A stretch of 64,000 bases of DNA from Saccharicrinis sp965230625 (GTDB lineage: Bacteria > Bacteroidota > Bacteroidia > Bacteroidales > Marinilabiliaceae). Position numbers and translations under genes: made by a program. A model generated the notes under the pieces. It saw only the letters and a list, made by a program, of their open reading frames with translations, did not search any database and was not told the DNA's origin. Shown here in pieces: positions 26,190 through 35,275 of the stretch (the first letter of the stretch is position 1; each line of letters opens with the position of its first letter). The stretch spans positions 2,604,001-2,668,000 of the forward strand of contig CBDDLL010000001.1 in NCBI GenBank assembly GCA_965230625.1. Direction: 5' to 3'.

Positions 26190-26561
26190 ATGGTAAGTGT
26201 ATCATTGCATGATATTAGAATTGAAGAAGTAGAGGTGGATAGATTCATTACCATTAACGATGTTATTGATGCTATTAGTCAATATACAGAGAGATCAGAA
26301 GTATTGCCAGATAATCATCTAATGATAATAAATGCAACTAATTGCAGAACTAATATTGGTTTAAAAGATTTAACTAAACTTGATAAAGTTAATAGGGTAT
26401 TGGCCAGAAAGTTTAATTTGCTTAAAGTTGCGGTTTTAGTTAATGATCCAATGTATACAGCCATTTGTATGGTCTATCAGCAATTAATAAAATCTAACCA
26501 TTACTATTTTCAAGTTTTTTCAACCCGTGGAGCAGCGCAAAGGTGGTTGTTAAGAAAATAA
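26190..26561 (+). CDS. SpoIIAA/STAS-like small protein (first of two)
   Basis: A 123-residue soluble protein with alternating strand and helix predicted: FITINDVIDAI, LMIINATNC, VLARKFNLLKVAVLVNDPM, YYFQVFSTRGAAQRWLL. The ending F-S-T-x-x-x-A-x-x-W-L is shared with the next gene, and the whole resembles SpoIIAA-like (STAS/SEC14-type) domains that bind lipid or regulatory partners. No catalytic motif is seen. It lies 148 bases after the repeat gene and is closed by a terminator. Confidence 0.55.
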   Translation: MVSVSLHDIRIEEVEVDRFITINDVIDAISQYTERSEVLPDNHLMIINATNCRTNIGLKDLTKLDKVNRVLARKFNLLKVAVLVNDPMYTAICMVYQQLIKSNHYYFQVFSTRGAAQRWLLRK

Positions 26562-26694
26562 TAGGAAAAGAATTGAAGTAGTTTAAATAAAATATAGGTT
26601 GCTAAGTAAGGTCTTGTTAATATGGGATTTACCATCCGCTATTGATTCCCAAATTGTTGCATTCCTGGAAAAATCCTAGTGTATAACAAGATGT

Positions 26695-26728
26695 AAGCCT
26701 GCTTCTGATTTTTGGAAGCAGGCTTTTT
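26695..26728 (+). terminator. Strong intrinsic terminator
   Basis: AAGCCTGCTTC (26695-26705) pairs perfectly with GAAGCAGGCTT (26715-26725), followed by T residues. It ends the transcript of the first STAS-like gene. The remaining gap 26562-26877 shows no other clear signal apart from TAACTTTA near 26826, a possible -7 box. Confidence 0.85.
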
Positions 26729-26877
26729 AACAATAAAAAAATATAAGATATATAAATATTAATTTTATAAAATACATAAAATAAAATATGTTATTTTAGC
26801 TTCTTTTTTTATTTTATTTAAAAGAGTAACTTTAGTCCGATAAATATGACTGTTCATTAACATATTAAACAGTATGT

Positions 26878-27327
26878 ATGAGTGGATCTTACTTAATACA
26901 TTTCGCATTTTTGAATGAATACAATCTAATTGTTGAAAAACACACAGGAGTAATTCAATTGGAAGTGCTTGTTAAGTTTATGAATGAGTTAAGTTTAAAG
27001 GATGAATTTTCCTCAAAAGCAAATTTTTTAATTGACTTAAGACCTTCAAAGGTTTCAGTGGATATTGAAAAGGTAAAAGAATTCAATGTATTTATAAGAG
27101 AAAACTTCTCTTCGTCATTAGAAAATAAAATTGCTTTTATTGCTGATGAATCAGAACAGGTTGCTGTAGCTACACTATTTAAGATTTTGCAACCTGGTGT
27201 TGCAAGAAATATACATGTATTTTCGACTCTAGAGTATGCTTTGCTATGGTTAAATGTTGATTTAAAGGAGCAAGAAATGGAAGCTAAAATTAATTCTTCA
27301 CAGTCATTTGTTCATTCAGCACCCTAA
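26878..27327 (+). CDS. SpoIIAA/STAS-like small protein (second of two)
   Basis: A 149-residue soluble protein with the order strand-helix-strand found in SpoIIAA-like domains: LIVEKHTGVIQLEVLVKFMNEL, FLIDLRPSKVSV, KIAFIADESEQVAVATLF, NIHVFSTLEYALLWL, then a short polar tail. It resembles the previous protein in the final F-S-T-x-x-x-A-L-x-W-L block and so may be a distant paralogue. It has its own transcript and converges with the GH20 gene. Function unknown; a role in stress or motility control is possible. Confidence 0.58.
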   Translation: MSGSYLIHFAFLNEYNLIVEKHTGVIQLEVLVKFMNELSLKDEFSSKANFLIDLRPSKVSVDIEKVKEFNVFIRENFSSSLENKIAFIADESEQVAVATLFKILQPGVARNIHVFSTLEYALLWLNVDLKEQEMEAKINSSQSFVHSAP

Positions 27328-27339
27328 ATGTTTTATTAA

Positions 27340-29250
27340 TTACATGTTGTTTTTGTAGAACTCTAATAATCCTTCAAGTTTTTCTTTCGAGAATTGGAGT
27401 CCCCCTTTTCTGTTTCTTTCCAACCAAAGATTCTCATGAATTTTAATTAACGATTCAAGTTCTTTAATTAGCTCTTGTTTTGTAGCACTATTGATATTTT
27501 CAGTTTTAAATTCTTTGGCATTAAGTCGTGCAATACCTAAATGGATACCATGTTTAGCCAAATTTGAAGCCTGAATAATTTCCTCAAAAATAATTGAAGC
27601 ATCTTCACATTGAGGATTTGAGTTTTTTAATAGTTCAATTGATGAATTTATTTTTGACTTAGCTTCTTCTAAATTATATATTTTAAGGTGTTTGGTTTGA
27701 TAGTGCCCTTTTAAACTCCATTTATACCTTCTAAGCATTAAATGAAAGGCATTTGCATTTCCTTCAGGTATTTTGCAATCTAAATATGCGTTACTTAATT
27801 GTAATAATCCCTTAGATAAGTTACCCGTAATGTCGTTAAATACAAATGCATCTAGATGCAAATTAAGTTTTTTTGTAGAGTTATAATCACTGTTCCAAGA
27901 ATATGCAGAGCCAATTGCCATAGTAGGATAACAAACTGATAATGGTTGCCAATGCCCCCAGTCTCCCCAATTCGTATTTAAATAACCTTTGGCACCATTT
28001 ATTTTTCCATACTTAGCTGCATTCTTTAAATTGATAAAAGCATCATGATTTCTACCTATCTCTGAACGCCAGGTTGAAGTTCCGGGACACACGTAAAAGT
28101 CTAATCCTGCATTTTTAAATTTAGGTAAATCTTCTTCAAAAGGATGTGTGCTTGTGTAGCCCCATACCATTGTAATCATATTTTTAGGGATATCTTTAAT
28201 TAATTCAGGGTGTTTTAATACAATGTCTCCCCAAAATTGAGCAATATGGTTATGATTGTTTGCTTCTTGGTTAAGTTTTTTTACAAAATCGAGATAAACA
28301 ACTCCTTTGCCTTTTTTATCACACTCTTCTTTAGACAGACCTAAACCTAATTCAACTGTTTCATCACATCCAATGTTAAAATATTTGCTTGTGAAATTTG
28401 GTAGTAATTCATTGTATAATTCTTGCATTAACTTAAATGACTCCGGATTAATAGGATTTAAGCTGTGCCTGCTTCTTGCTCCCCAAATAGTTTCGCAATC
28501 TGTAGGACATTCAGCTAAGTGAAGGTATTCATCATGCTTTAACCAATTTTCCATATGTCCAAATGAGTTCTGATTTGGAACAAGATCAATGAATTTTGAT
28601 TTGCAATATATGTCTAGCTTTCTTATTTCTTCAGCATTTAAAGGGCCACAATCTTTCCAAACTACTTCATGATTCTTATAAGCAAAAGTATGTTCGGTAT
28701 AAAGTTGAAACTCATTTATTTTCCAACTGGCTAACAAATCAATAATTCGATACAGGGTTTTCATAGTGGGTACCTTGTCTCTACTAATATCAAGCATATA
28801 TCCTCTTCTTTCAAAATCTGGCCAATCCTTAATACTTAAGCATGGTATTGGATTTCCTGTAAACTTATTATATGTTATTATTTGCTTAAGAGTTTGCTTT
28901 CCGTAATGTAATGCGGTTTCATCTTTCCCTTTTATTGTTATTGTTGTAGAATCAATAGTTAATGAATATTCTTCATTCTTTGTTAGTGTGCTGTCTATTA
29001 GGAGGTTTAATGAATTGCTTATTAATGGGGAGTTGTAGGATTTTATAGTTCCTGTTATATTGAATGGAATCGTCTTTTCAATTAAATCAATAAAATCATT
29101 GTATTGAAAACTTGTGCCACCTATATGATTAAAATTATTACTTCCTATGGCAATAGATTTGGGTTGAGGTAAAAGAAAGTTATTTAATTCTTGTGCATAT
29201 ACAGTATTAGTAATTAGTAAAATTAATGCTGCGAATATTGTTGGTTTCAT
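27340..29250 (-). CDS. Exported glycoside hydrolase family 20 (beta-N-acetylhexosaminidase-like)
   Basis: A 636-residue protein with a Sec signal peptide (MKPTIFAALILLITNTVYAQ), an N-terminal GH20b-type domain (about 25-140) and a TIM barrel from about 145. The catalytic pair Asp-Glu lies near residues 294-295 in NIGCDETVELG; DFERRGYMLDISRDKVPTM opens the barrel. The family removes terminal GlcNAc/GalNAc from chitin, peptidoglycan or glycans by substrate-assisted catalysis. The C-terminal 150 residues are helical and not part of the usual barrel. It follows the radical SAM gene after 9 bases on the same strand. Confidence 0.87.
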   Translation of the reverse strand: MKPTIFAALILLITNTVYAQELNNFLLPQPKSIAIGSNNFNHIGGTSFQYNDFIDLIEKTIPFNITGTIKSYNSPLISNSLNLLIDSTLTKNEEYSLTIDSTTITIKGKDETALHYGKQTLKQIITYNKFTGNPIPCLSIKDWPDFERRGYMLDISRDKVPTMKTLYRIIDLLASWKINEFQLYTEHTFAYKNHEVVWKDCGPLNAEEIRKLDIYCKSKFIDLVPNQNSFGHMENWLKHDEYLHLAECPTDCETIWGARSRHSLNPINPESFKLMQELYNELLPNFTSKYFNIGCDETVELGLGLSKEECDKKGKGVVYLDFVKKLNQEANNHNHIAQFWGDIVLKHPELIKDIPKNMITMVWGYTSTHPFEEDLPKFKNAGLDFYVCPGTSTWRSEIGRNHDAFINLKNAAKYGKINGAKGYLNTNWGDWGHWQPLSVCYPTMAIGSAYSWNSDYNSTKKLNLHLDAFVFNDITGNLSKGLLQLSNAYLDCKIPEGNANAFHLMLRRYKWSLKGHYQTKHLKIYNLEEAKSKINSSIELLKNSNPQCEDASIIFEEIIQASNLAKHGIHLGIARLNAKEFKTENINSATKQELIKELESLIKIHENLWLERNRKGGLQFSKEKLEGLLEFYKNNM

Positions 29251-29259
29251 TGTGTTGAT

Positions 29260-31458
29260 TTATATAATTAACAATCCTGAATTTCTTAATTGTTTAAAGG
29301 TAAAGCTTTTCAAAAAAACAGAAAAATCACCTAAATGATGTGCTTCAAAATCTAACTTGAATTGACTATAAGTTAGTGAGGTATCCTTATAAATAGAACA
29401 GTTTAATAATACACTTTGTATCCATTTTCCCAGATTTGATTTAACATGAATTGTTGTTGTTTCGTTCAACAAATAAAAAGTTAGTGAGCACATTTCAACA
29501 CTCTTACCCTTTTTCTTTTTTTTGTAATAGAAAGTTGTTGGTGAGTTGTTAAGCCAAATTACTTTTTGGTTAGGGCTAGGTTCTAATTCTTTTTCGTTTT
29601 TTAGAATATTATGAATGTAATTTTTAGGTATTGTAGTTTTGGGAACTTTAAAGTCGAACCATTCTTGTAACGGTAAATCAAAACCAATATCATGCATAAA
29701 GTTATATAATGATTTTTTTAATCCATCACTAAATTTATAATGATTTGCACCTGATGGATCATCGTGTTCTAAATCGTTATTGGCAAATGGATTTAATTCT
29801 GGATTTAGTATACTAATGTTGTAGTTGTTAGGATTTTGACCTACTGGGCTGTGGGTTGTAAGTGCAAATTGATGCCAAAAGCCAGATGTTATCAATTGAT
29901 GTTGAAATAGTTGCCTGACAATTTCTAATGAATCAATTGTTTCTTGAGATGTTTGAGTTGGAAATCCATACATTAAATATGCATGGGTCATTATACCTGC
30001 TTCAGTAAAGTTTTTACATACTTGGGCAACCTTCTCAACACTTACACCTTTATTAATTAGTGATAATATTCTGTTTGAAGCAACTTCTAATCCTCCTGAA
30101 ACAGCAATGCATCCAGACCTTTTTAGTAAAATGCATACATCCAAACTAAAGCTTTGTTCAAATCTAATATTGGTCCACCATGTTACTTTTATCCTACGTC
30201 TTACAATTTCTTGAGCAAGTGCAATCATAAGTGCGGGTGGGGCAGCCTCATCAACAAAATGAAATCCAGTTTGTCCAGTTTGTTGGATAATTTTTTCCAT
30301 TTTGTCACAAATTAATCTTGCTGTACTTGGTTCAAACCTAGAAATATAATCTAAAGAAGTATCGCAAAAAGTGCATCTTCCCCAGTAGCAACCATGTGCC
30401 ATAGTAAGTTTATTCCAAAAACCATCGCTCCATAAGCGGTGCATTGGATTTGTTACCTCAATTACAGAAATATAATTGTCAATATTAATTCCATTATAAC
30501 TTGGGCAATGAGTTTCTCTAAGCGATATGTCTTTGGTTTCGGAATTATCAAAAAAATGAATTTCGTTTTCAATTAATGTAAAGGTTCGTTTTAGATTTTT
30601 GATTGACCTTTTGTTTTGAACTAATTCTACAATGTTAAGTAAAGGAGCCTCTCCATCATCTAGTGTTAAAAAGTCAATAAATTCAAAAATACGATTATCT
30701 TTTATCGATCTAAGTTCAGTATTTACATAACCGCCGCCTAAACATATGGTTATGTGTGGATACTCATTTTTTATAAATTGTCCGCATTTTAGAGCAGCAA
30801 ATAAGTTTCCCGGAAAAGGAACTGATATAGCAATAATATTTGGATTCTCTCTTTGAATATACTTTTTTAAAATTGTATTTTGTGCATTAATAATAATAGA
30901 GTCTTTAGCTAATATTTCTTGATAAACTGGATCAAAACTACATGCTGACGAACTTAATCTTTCAGCATATCTGCTAAATCCAAAATGTGGATCCACATTT
31001 TCTATTATTAGATCAGATAAATCTTCTATAAATAAAGTGGCTAAATGTCGAGCTTTATCCCTGATGCCCATATTACCAAAACTCCAATCTAAATCTTCAA
31101 TATGATCAAATCTCGACGCCTTTGGTAAAAATAATTCACTGCAAATATTATGAATTATTGAGTCATTCTTACCTTGCAGAAATAATACTATATCTTCTAT
31201 AACATTCAGATATTCATTTTTTAGGGATAATATTCTTTGACTATTTTGCGAAAGGTTGGACTTTAAATCATTACAATATTGAAATATTTGTTTTAACCCT
31301 TTTTTGCTGAAAATATCTAATAAAACTTCTATTCCTAAATCAAGTTGAAGTGAATTAATATTTTTAGTCTCCAAATAGCCTTTTAAATAGGTAGTTGCAG
31401 GATATGGAGTATTGAGTTGCGTAAATGGAGGAGTTATTAAAAGTACTTTAGGATCCAA
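29260..31458 (-). CDS. Large B12-binding-domain radical SAM protein
   Basis: A 732-residue protein opening with TTG at 31458; an in-frame stop two codons upstream and no early ATG make this the only start. The N-terminal part (KVLLITPPFTQLNTPYPATTYLKGYL, and IIAISVPFPGNLFAALKCGQFIK, CLGGGYVNTEL) is a B12-binding Rossmann domain as in BchE-like enzymes. The Fe-S motif near residue 356 is CYWGRCTFC, spacing C-x4-C-x2-C. The last about 200 residues are unassigned. The gene is followed by GH20 and preceded by a -7 box. Substrate unknown; a methylase or cyclase role is possible. Confidence 0.8.
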   Translation of the reverse strand: MDPKVLLITPPFTQLNTPYPATTYLKGYLETKNINSLQLDLGIEVLLDIFSKKGLKQIFQYCNDLKSNLSQNSQRILSLKNEYLNVIEDIVLFLQGKNDSIIHNICSELFLPKASRFDHIEDLDWSFGNMGIRDKARHLATLFIEDLSDLIIENVDPHFGFSRYAERLSSSACSFDPVYQEILAKDSIIINAQNTILKKYIQRENPNIIAISVPFPGNLFAALKCGQFIKNEYPHITICLGGGYVNTELRSIKDNRIFEFIDFLTLDDGEAPLLNIVELVQNKRSIKNLKRTFTLIENEIHFFDNSETKDISLRETHCPSYNGINIDNYISVIEVTNPMHRLWSDGFWNKLTMAHGCYWGRCTFCDTSLDYISRFEPSTARLICDKMEKIIQQTGQTGFHFVDEAAPPALMIALAQEIVRRRIKVTWWTNIRFEQSFSLDVCILLKRSGCIAVSGGLEVASNRILSLINKGVSVEKVAQVCKNFTEAGIMTHAYLMYGFPTQTSQETIDSLEIVRQLFQHQLITSGFWHQFALTTHSPVGQNPNNYNISILNPELNPFANNDLEHDDPSGANHYKFSDGLKKSLYNFMHDIGFDLPLQEWFDFKVPKTTIPKNYIHNILKNEKELEPSPNQKVIWLNNSPTTFYYKKKKKGKSVEMCSLTFYLLNETTTIHVKSNLGKWIQSVLLNCSIYKDTSLTYSQFKLDFEAHHLGDFSVFLKSFTFKQLRNSGLLII

Positions 31459-31486
31459 AACTTACATTATTATTGAATGAAAAATG

Positions 31487-31494
31487 CAAAAATA
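31487..31494 (-). promoter_or_regulatory. Probable -7 box for the radical SAM/GH20 unit
   Basis: On the reverse strand TATTTTTG is a full TAnnTTTG match, 28 bases before the TTG start at 31458. No clear TTTG is found at -33. Confidence 0.4.
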
Positions 31495-32101
31495 AGAATG
31501 TTAACAATATTTTAGTATAGAAAGTGGTTTCAGGTATCAATTAATTTATGAATTATATAATTGTATGCAACATTATACATTTATTCAATATAGTCTAAGG
31601 TTAAAAATTAGTTAAGAATATGTACCAAAATGACATAGTAGCTTTTATAAAAACAATTTTTTTTTATTTTTGCAATGCCTTTACTTCAAATTTTCGATCA
31701 GGGAGATATAATAACTGTATAGGGTGTTACGTTTTTTAAGTAAATTCCAGCCTATTACTGTTTTCACATTTAATTATTTTTTGGTAATAATCAGTTTATT
31801 TTGTTGTTTTTTTTGAACTTGGAATGTATATATTTTTCAAGGGTTCAGTATATTTTGTGTAACAAAATGAAGTTTAAAAAACAAGATTCGAGAAATTAAA
31901 AATCGAAACCTTTTAAAATTAGTTTCGTTAAATGTTGACAAAGGATCAGATCTAAATTATGAATGAATAATTTTTAGTGACGAAAGAATTTGTTAAGAAG
32001 GGATTGAATAGATCATACGAAGTTGAATTATAGAAAAACGAATTGATTTTGGGGAAAATTAATAGATAATATAAGACAACTAATTCGTGCTCTAAGATAT
32101 A
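31495..32101. other. Gene-free stretch of about 600 bases
   Basis: Very AT-rich, no open frame of merit. It holds one further TAnnTTTG match, TATTTTTG at 31665-31672 on the plus strand, without a clear -33 partner and 430 bases before the next gene. That could start a long leader or a small RNA, but I see no conserved RNA fold. Confidence 0.4.
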
Positions 32102-33460
32102 ATGAAGAATAAAAATTTTCAACAACACAACAACACAACACATTTAATTGACATGCTAAAATTTACTTTATTGTCGCTGATAGTTTGGGGACTGGCGATA
32201 CAGATTTCTTACGCCCAAGGAGGGCAAACTTGTAGTGAGGCAACAGTAGCAGAACAAGGGATTAACTTTGCACAAAATTCTTTAGGTGATCAATGGTTTT
32301 CATATACTGCTACTACTAATGGTAAAGTTACCATTTCGTCTTGTGGTCAAACTTCTGCAGATACTTACGTTGAAATTTTTGATGGTTGCGGTTTAGAATC
32401 ATTTACAGCTAGTAATGATTATTGTGAAAAACAATCGGAAGTATCGTTTGAGGTAGCAAATAATACCACTTATTGGATTTGTTGGCGAGAAAATTATACA
32501 AGTCAGGACTTTGAGTGGTTTTTAACACAAGCAGAAACTGAGCAAGGAGAATTTTGTAGTAATGCGATTTCTGTAGATCTTGGTTCGCATCAAACAAACA
32601 TCACTTCAAATGATTATAAGTGGTTTCAGTTTACTGCTAGTAGAGAAGGTAAGGTAAAAATAGAATCTATAGGCAGTAATGCAGGTGAATGTAAAATAGC
32701 AGTATTTGATGATTGTTCTCATACCTTATCTCTAAACAGTGATGGTAGTTGGAATCCATGTAAAACAGCAATTGAAGGAGAGTCAGGGAAAACTTATTTA
32801 ATTGCATTACTTAATTCAGGTGAAACTCAGGATATCAGCTGGAGTATTACAGAAGAAGATTGGATTCCTGGTGAAAGATGTACAGAGCCAATTGACGTAT
32901 TGAGTGTAGAAGAAGCTACTATTAATCATGACTCAGGAACTGATAAGTGGTACAGATTTATTGCTTCAAAAGATGAGGAAATAACAATTACATCAGTTGG
33001 GGTAACAGGAGAAGATACTTACGTAGAGGTTTATGAAGGTTGTGGAACAGAAAGAATAGCATTTAACGACGATGCAGAAGGATTACAATCAGAAATTAAA
33101 CTAAATGTTAAGGAAGGAAAAGCTTATTACATTAAGTGGGATAACATTTTTGAACCTAATGAATATGTTTGGAGTTTAAAAGCAAGTAGTATTACAACAG
33201 ATACTCCGGATTTAGAAAACTCAGGTATAGCAGTTTATCCAACTAAATCAAGCGGACCTGTAACATTTGATTTAACAGGTTTTGACTCCGAATCAGTTAA
33301 TGTAACAGTTTATAGTGCCTCAGGAGCTTTGATAAGTTCAAGTGAATTTAAAGGAGGTATTAAACATAGATCAGATTTGTCTAGCTTAAGTAAAGGAATG
33401 TATCAAATCGTTATTAACGATTTAGTATCTAAGAGAACATTTAAATTTTTAAAACAGTAG
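32102..33460 (+). CDS. T9SS-exported protein with three repeated beta domains
   Basis: A 452-residue protein with a signal peptide (MLKFTLLSLIVWGLAIQISYAQ from Met18; ATG 32153 is an alternative start). Three domains of about 100 residues follow, each opening G-x-x-C-(S/T)-(E/N)-A/P and carrying DxWFxYTA, GK(V)xIxSxG and DTYVEIFDGCG motifs, similar to PPC-type domains, with several Cys likely to form disulfides. The C-terminus (IAVYPTKSSG...GMYQIVINDLVSKRTFKFLKQ) is a type A T9SS sorting domain, so the protein is sent to the cell surface or outside. A paralogue lies at 43560-45551. Function unknown; probably adhesion or substrate binding. Confidence 0.82.
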   Translation: MKNKNFQQHNNTTHLIDMLKFTLLSLIVWGLAIQISYAQGGQTCSEATVAEQGINFAQNSLGDQWFSYTATTNGKVTISSCGQTSADTYVEIFDGCGLESFTASNDYCEKQSEVSFEVANNTTYWICWRENYTSQDFEWFLTQAETEQGEFCSNAISVDLGSHQTNITSNDYKWFQFTASREGKVKIESIGSNAGECKIAVFDDCSHTLSLNSDGSWNPCKTAIEGESGKTYLIALLNSGETQDISWSITEEDWIPGERCTEPIDVLSVEEATINHDSGTDKWYRFIASKDEEITITSVGVTGEDTYVEVYEGCGTERIAFNDDAEGLQSEIKLNVKEGKAYYIKWDNIFEPNEYVWSLKASSITTDTPDLENSGIAVYPTKSSGPVTFDLTGFDSESVNVTVYSASGALISSSEFKGGIKHRSDLSSLSKGMYQIVINDLVSKRTFKFLKQ

Positions 33461-33489
33461 AATAAAAATATAACCGCACATTTTGAGAG

Positions 33490-33529
33490 ATGCACCTTGG
33501 GGAAAACAGAAATCCAAGGTGCATTTTTT
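33490..33529 (+). terminator. Intrinsic terminator after the first T9SS protein
   Basis: ATGCACCTTGG (33490-33500) pairs perfectly with CCAAGGTGCAT (33514-33524) and is followed by a T-run. Confidence 0.88.
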
Positions 33530-33565
33530 ATTTCTAAACTTTTAAAAAGTATTATCTTTTAATTG

Positions 33566-34195
33566 CTAAAGATTAATAATTAAATTGTCAAGTTCTTTTC
33601 TAACTTTCGGATTGTGTTGATATTTGTCACCATCAGATCTGAAACCTATGGTAGCCATAACTACACTATTTAAGTTCTTTTCTTTTAATCCAAGTATATT
33701 ATCAAATTCATTTGGATTAAATCCTTCCATAGGACAAGCATCAATTTTTAAATGAGCACAGGTTGTAAGTAAAAAACCTAATGCAATATAACATTGCTTT
33801 GATGCCCATGTAAAAAGGTTTTCTTTATTTGTAGAACCTATTTTATTCTTCATCATGCCTTCATACTCACTAAGTGACTCGATGGGAGCTCCAGTTACTG
33901 AAGATATTCTGCTTATAAACTCATCAACATGTATTTCAGATATATTGTTAATGGCTGCAAAAATAATAACTTGTGAAGCATCAGTGACTTGGCTTTGGTT
34001 AAAAGCTGCATCTTTAAGTTGAGCTCTTACTTCCTTATCTTCTATTACCAATACTTTGTAAGGTTGCAAACCATAAGAGGAAGGTGATAGATTGATTGCA
34101 TCTAAAACATTAGCTAATTGCTCACTGCTTAGTTTTTTATCTGGATTAAATTGTTTTGTGGCATATCGCCAATTTAAGTCATTTATTAAGTCCAT
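33566..34195 (-). CDS. NAD(P)H-dependent nitroreductase family oxidoreductase
   Basis: A 209-residue flavoprotein of the nitroreductase fold. It has the NfsB-like start (LNWRYATKQFNPDKKLSSEQLANVLDAINLSPSSYGLQPYKVLVI), in which R-Y-A-T-K and S-P-S-S-x-G-L-Q-P-Y contact FMN, and the C-terminal ATIGFRSDGDKYQHNPKVR segment. These enzymes reduce nitroaromatics, quinones or flavin substrates. The physiological substrate is unknown. It is monocistronic and converges with the T9SS gene. Confidence 0.88.
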   Translation of the reverse strand: MDLINDLNWRYATKQFNPDKKLSSEQLANVLDAINLSPSSYGLQPYKVLVIEDKEVRAQLKDAAFNQSQVTDASQVIIFAAINNISEIHVDEFISRISSVTGAPIESLSEYEGMMKNKIGSTNKENLFTWASKQCYIALGFLLTTCAHLKIDACPMEGFNPNEFDNILGLKEKNLNSVVMATIGFRSDGDKYQHNPKVRKELDNLIINL

Positions 34196-34664
34196 TATTA
34201 TTTTAATTTTAGATTAAGTTAATTTAAAACCAATGAAGTAGAAAAGAGTTCTAATATGTTGCTGGAAAAACTAAAATATAACATTGGTTATATATTTTAC
34301 TCCCTTTTGATGATGGTTGGTGGTGATAAAATGCTGTTTCATCATTTTAAATAATAATCTGATGTAAAAAGATGCCTAGTTTTAACTCATAATTAAACTT
34401 GAGAAGTTATTATCAAATGTCCGTTCATATTTGCTATTTATTTTATACATTGCACACATTTTGATGAGGGCAGATTTGATGTAGATAAAAAAAATAGGGG
34501 TAATAGTATTTTAATAGCAAAGAAAGATTCCGCGATTGGATGGTTTTTGGTGAGTATGACATTGAAATGTTGTTACTTTATGGAGGGAATGGAATACTTC
34601 TCAAGCTAAATTAGAAATCAATTTACATTTATTGATATAATTAAGTAAACCATAAATAAGTATC
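34196..34664. other. Gene-free leader region before the V-ATPase operon
   Basis: About 470 AT-rich bases with no convincing frame. I do not find a perfect TAnnTTTG box close to the atpE start; TTACTTTA at 34573-34580 is a weak candidate. Confidence 0.3.
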
Positions 34665-35273
34665 ATGCAATCAAAACTTCAGGAACTAACGGATAAGCTG
34701 TATTCCGAAGGCGTTAAAAAAGCCAACGAGGAAGCCGAATCCATTTTACAAAAGGCCAGGGAAGAGGCCGATAAAATAGTTGAAGAGGCGCAGAAGAAAG
34801 CATCAATGCAGCTAGAAGAAGCTAAAAAACAAGCTGCTGAAACACAAAGGAATATTGAGGCAGAAATTAAATTAGCTTCGCAACAGGCTATTTCTTCACT
34901 TCGCCAAAAAATTGGTAATAGTTTAACTGTAAGTGTATCGGAACCAACTGTAAAAGATGTTTTTGCAGATAAAGAGTATGTGCAGTCATTAATTACTAAA
35001 GTAGTTGAGGGCTGGAGTAAAACAGGTAATTTTGATATAAATATAGTTCTTCCAGAGGTAGATAAAGCAGAATTGGATAGTAAAGTAAAAAGCAGTTTTG
35101 CAGCCGAAATGAATAAGGGATTATCTTTTGAATTTGGAGCTGATGTAAAGGCAGGTTTTAAGGTAGGTCCCAATGATGGTAGCTATGTAATTAGCTTTAC
35201 CGAAGGAGATTTTCAAAACTTCTTTAAATCATTCCTTCGTCCAAAAACAAATCAATTATTATTTGAAGAGTAA
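34665..35273 (+). CDS. V-type ATPase subunit E (peripheral stalk)
   Basis: A 202-residue protein. Residues 1-85 are a long charged alpha helix rich in Ala, Glu and Lys (EEAESILQKAREEADKIVEEA), the classic E-subunit right-handed coiled coil; the C-terminal half is a mixed globular domain. It links the catalytic head to subunit I as part of the stator. It is the first gene of a seven-gene operon with tight spacing (2 bases to the next gene). No separate subunit G/H gene, its usual coiled-coil partner, is seen. Confidence 0.85.
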   Translation: MQSKLQELTDKLYSEGVKKANEEAESILQKAREEADKIVEEAQKKASMQLEEAKKQAAETQRNIEAEIKLASQQAISSLRQKIGNSLTVSVSEPTVKDVFADKEYVQSLITKVVEGWSKTGNFDINIVLPEVDKAELDSKVKSSFAAEMNKGLSFEFGADVKAGFKVGPNDGSYVISFTEGDFQNFFKSFLRPKTNQLLFEE

Positions 35274-35275
35274 GC

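Noticed and set aside
34679..35173. A 164-codon reverse frame inside the V-ATPase E gene.
   Set aside because: Shadow of the coding strand with biased codons; the forward frame is a clear E subunit.
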